DNA of 6,321 bases, from NCBI GenBank assembly GCA_030040235.1, contig JASHUC010000126.1:1-6321 (forward strand). Reading direction: 5' to 3'. This DNA comes from Gammaproteobacteria bacterium (GTDB lineage Bacteria; Pseudomonadota; Gammaproteobacteria; Steroidobacterales; Steroidobacteraceae). A program made the translations under genes and the position numbers. The notes beneath the pieces were generated by a model. The model was not told the DNA's origin and made no database searches. It saw only the letters and a program-made list of their open reading frames with translations. Shown here piece by piece: positions 4,463-6,321 of this stretch. Every line of letters starts with the position of its first letter. Positions within the stretch are counted from its first letter, which is position 1.

Positions 4463-6321
4463 ATGCTGCGCGCTCTGATCTCGCTCGCGCTTCTGCGCCG
4501 GCCGATCGTGCTGGTGGGACTGGCCGCTTTCCTCGTGACCGGGCTCTTCGCCTTCTCCAAGCTCAACATCGAGGCGTACCCGAATCCGGCCCCCGTGATC
4601 CTCGAGATCACCGCTCAGGCGCCCGGCCTCTCGGCCGAGGAAATGGAGCGCTACTACACCATCCCGATGGAAGTGGGACTGGCTGCGACCCCGGGTGTGA
4701 ACAACATCCGCTCGACGTCGTTCTATGGCCTGTCCTTTGTCCGCGTCACGTTCGACTACGGCGTCGATTACTACTTCGCTTATACGCAAGCGGCCCTCAG
4801 TCTGCAGCAAAACGTCAATCTGCCGAACGGCGTGACGCCCCAGATCCAGGCCTCGAGCCTCGTCGGGGAGATCTATCGCTACCAGGTGGTGGGACCGCCG
4901 CACTTCGGCCTGACGAACCTGCGCACCCTACAGGACTGGGTGCTGCAGCGGCGCCTGTTGACCGTGCCGGGCGTGGTCCAGGTGGTCGCCTGGGGCGGCA
5001 CGACCAAGGAATATCAGGTGACCGTCGATCCCCGCAAGCTCGAGGCGTATCAGATCACGGTGCCACAACTCATTCAGGCGCTCGGGAACGCCAACATCAA
5101 CGTGGGTGGCCGCACGGTCGATTTCGGCCAGCAGTCGGTCAATATCCGCGGTCTCGGTCTCATCGACTCGACGGACGATATCGGGAACGTCGTCCTGCGC
5201 GCCCAAGGAGGCACGCCGGTGCTCGTGAAGGACGTGGCACGCGTCCAGATCGGCTACGTCCCACGACTCGGTCAAGCCGGACGCGATGACGACGACGATG
5301 CGGTGCTCGCGATCGTCGTCATGAATCAAACCCTGCACACCAACGATGTGCTCGCGCGCGTGAAGGCGGAGGTGGCAAAGATCAACAGCGACGGCACGCT
5401 GCCGCCGGGCGTGAAGGTCGTGCCGTACTACGACCGCTCGACGCTGGTCAACGTGACCACGCATACCGTGCTGCACAACCTCCTGTACGGATGCGTGCTG
5501 GTGTTCCTGATCCAGTGGGTCTTCCTCGGGGACCTGCGCAGCGCGATCACGATCGCGATGACCATTCCGTTCGCGCTGTTCTTCAGCATCATCCTGCTCG
5601 TCGTGACGGGTCAGTCGGCCAATCTCCTGTCGCTCGGGGCGGTGGATTTCGGTGTGATCGTCGATGCGGCGGTGATTCTGGTCGAGAACGTGTTCCGTAA
5701 CTTCCAGCTGCCGCAGGCCGAGCGGCGTGCGATCGTCGCTCACTATCTCGAGCAGCACGCCCTCGACGCGGCGCGCGGCTGGAGAGACCGGCTGCGGCTG
5801 ATCTACATGAGCGCGGTTCAAGTCGATCGGGCGGTGCTGTTCTCCACGTTGATCATCGTCGCTGCCTTTCTGCCGCTCTTCACCATGCAGGGTGTCGAAG
5901 GACGAATCTTCGGTCCGATGGCACGAACCTACGGATACGCGCTCGCCGGGGCGCTGATCTGCACCTTCACGGTCACCCCGGCGCTCATCTCGCTCCTGCT
6001 TCCCCGCCACGTGAACGAGATGGAGACCTGGCTCGTGCGCCGGCTGCGGGCGCTTTATACCCCGGTGCTGCGCTGGGCGCTGGACCACCGCCGGGCAACG
6101 CTCGGCGGCGCGCTCGTCTTCCTGCTCATCGCGGGCGTGCTGCTCACGCAGCTCGGGAGCGAATTCCTGCCGACCCTCGAGGAGGGCAACCTCTGGATCC
6201 GGGCGACACTGCCGCCGACGATCTCGCTCGAAGCGGGCGATGCCATGGTCACCCGCATGCGGCAGATCATCAAGAGCTACCCCGAGGTCATCACGGTGAC
6301 CTCCCAGCACGGCCGGCCCGA
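4463..6321 (+). CDS. CzcA/CusA-type heavy-metal-efflux RND permease, N-terminal 619 residues (runs off right edge)
   Basis: The frame starts at ATG 4463 (an in-frame TAG at 4454 rules out an earlier start) and stays open to the last base. Family members are about 1,030-1,070 residues, so about 60% is visible. The first helix (about 12-31) is followed by the periplasmic porter opening KLNIEAYPNPAPV and the PN/PC1 region to about 330, then helices from about 336 to 513. TM4 carries VDFGVIVDAAVILVEN with Asp395, Asp401 and Glu408, the proton-relay acids of CzcA, all intact. FLPLFTMQGVEGRIF (469-483) and the segment after TM7, EEGNLWIRATLPP, are typical of CzcA-like pumps. The latter differs from the Met-containing CusA segment as I recall it, so divalent cations are a better guess than copper or silver. 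No clear ribosome binding site precedes the ATG, so coupling to the adaptor is likely. It works as a proton-driven trimer in the inner membrane. Confidence 0.93.
   Translation, partial: MLRALISLALLRRPIVLVGLAAFLVTGLFAFSKLNIEAYPNPAPVILEITAQAPGLSAEEMERYYTIPMEVGLAATPGVNNIRSTSFYGLSFVRVTFDYGVDYYFAYTQAALSLQQNVNLPNGVTPQIQASSLVGEIYRYQVVGPPHFGLTNLRTLQDWVLQRRLLTVPGVVQVVAWGGTTKEYQVTVDPRKLEAYQITVPQLIQALGNANINVGGRTVDFGQQSVNIRGLGLIDSTDDIGNVVLRAQGGTPVLVKDVARVQIGYVPRLGQAGRDDDDDAVLAIVVMNQTLHTNDVLARVKAEVAKINSDGTLPPGVKVVPYYDRSTLVNVTTHTVLHNLLYGCVLVFLIQWVFLGDLRSAITIAMTIPFALFFSIILLVVTGQSANLLSLGAVDFGVIVDAAVILVENVFRNFQLPQAERRAIVAHYLEQHALDAARGWRDRLRLIYMSAVQVDRAVLFSTLIIVAAFLPLFTMQGVEGRIFGPMARTYGYALAGALICTFTVTPALISLLLPRHVNEMETWLVRRLRALYTPVLRWALDHRRATLGGALVFLLIAGVLLTQLGSEFLPTLEEGNLWIRATLPPTISLEAGDAMVTRMRQIIKSYPEVITVTSQHGRP

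Noticed and set aside
4928..6310. 460-codon open frame on the minus strand
   Set aside because: It lies wholly antisense to the intact permease. Its product is rich in Arg, His, Asp and Gln with no recognisable domain, as expected from the complement of GC-rich codons.
1..6321. Search for mobile elements, CRISPR arrays, tRNA or rRNA genes
   Set aside because: I saw no transposase-like frame, spaced repeat series, cloverleaf or rRNA-like stretch. Nearly all of the window is accounted for by ordinary coding genes.

Overview
The window comes from a GC-rich diderm bacterium, most likely a proteobacterium. The evidence is an RND efflux permease with a periplasmic adaptor that carries a lipoprotein signal, an OmpR-type two-component system, and strong G/C preference at third codon positions. 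The class cannot be fixed from this sequence alone. All genes are chromosomal in character. I see no insertion sequence, phage gene, CRISPR array, tRNA or rRNA.

Left arm, minus strand (1-714): a small membrane protein with a DUF3592-like domain is followed 3 bases later by the N-terminus of an aspartate/glutamate racemase-family protein, which runs off the left edge. The two are probably co-transcribed. A 224-base divergent intergenic region (715-938) separates them from the right arm. It holds a good -10 box for the rightward genes and a small hairpin just upstream of the leftward gene's ribosome binding site.

Right arm, plus strand (939-6321): an OmpR/PhoB-family response regulator, its HAMP/HisKA/HATPase sensor kinase, a CzcB/CusB-like membrane-fusion lipoprotein, and the first 619 residues of a CzcA/CusA-type (HME-RND) proton-driven efflux permease, which runs off the right edge. 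The likely logic is a regulator-kinase pair controlling the adjacent efflux pump, which moves a metal cation or similar substrate out across the envelope. Substrate and signal are not proven. The permease looks closer to CzcA-type than to CusA, and the kinase sensor domain shows no cluster of metal ligands. No outer-membrane factor gene precedes the adaptor; it may lie beyond the window or elsewhere.

The most unusual details are regulatory. A 12-codon mini-ORF bridges the regulator stop (ATGA overlap) and the kinase start (TGATG overlap). It is either a coupling relay or the trace of a frameshifted kinase N-terminus. In the 135-base gap before the adaptor, two GTAATCC repeats lie exactly 22 bases apart, next to a perfect 9-bp stem hairpin. 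These make a plausible regulator-binding and leader-control region for the pump. I found no clearly new biological system; this is a recognisable metal-type efflux locus with some uncommon local features.
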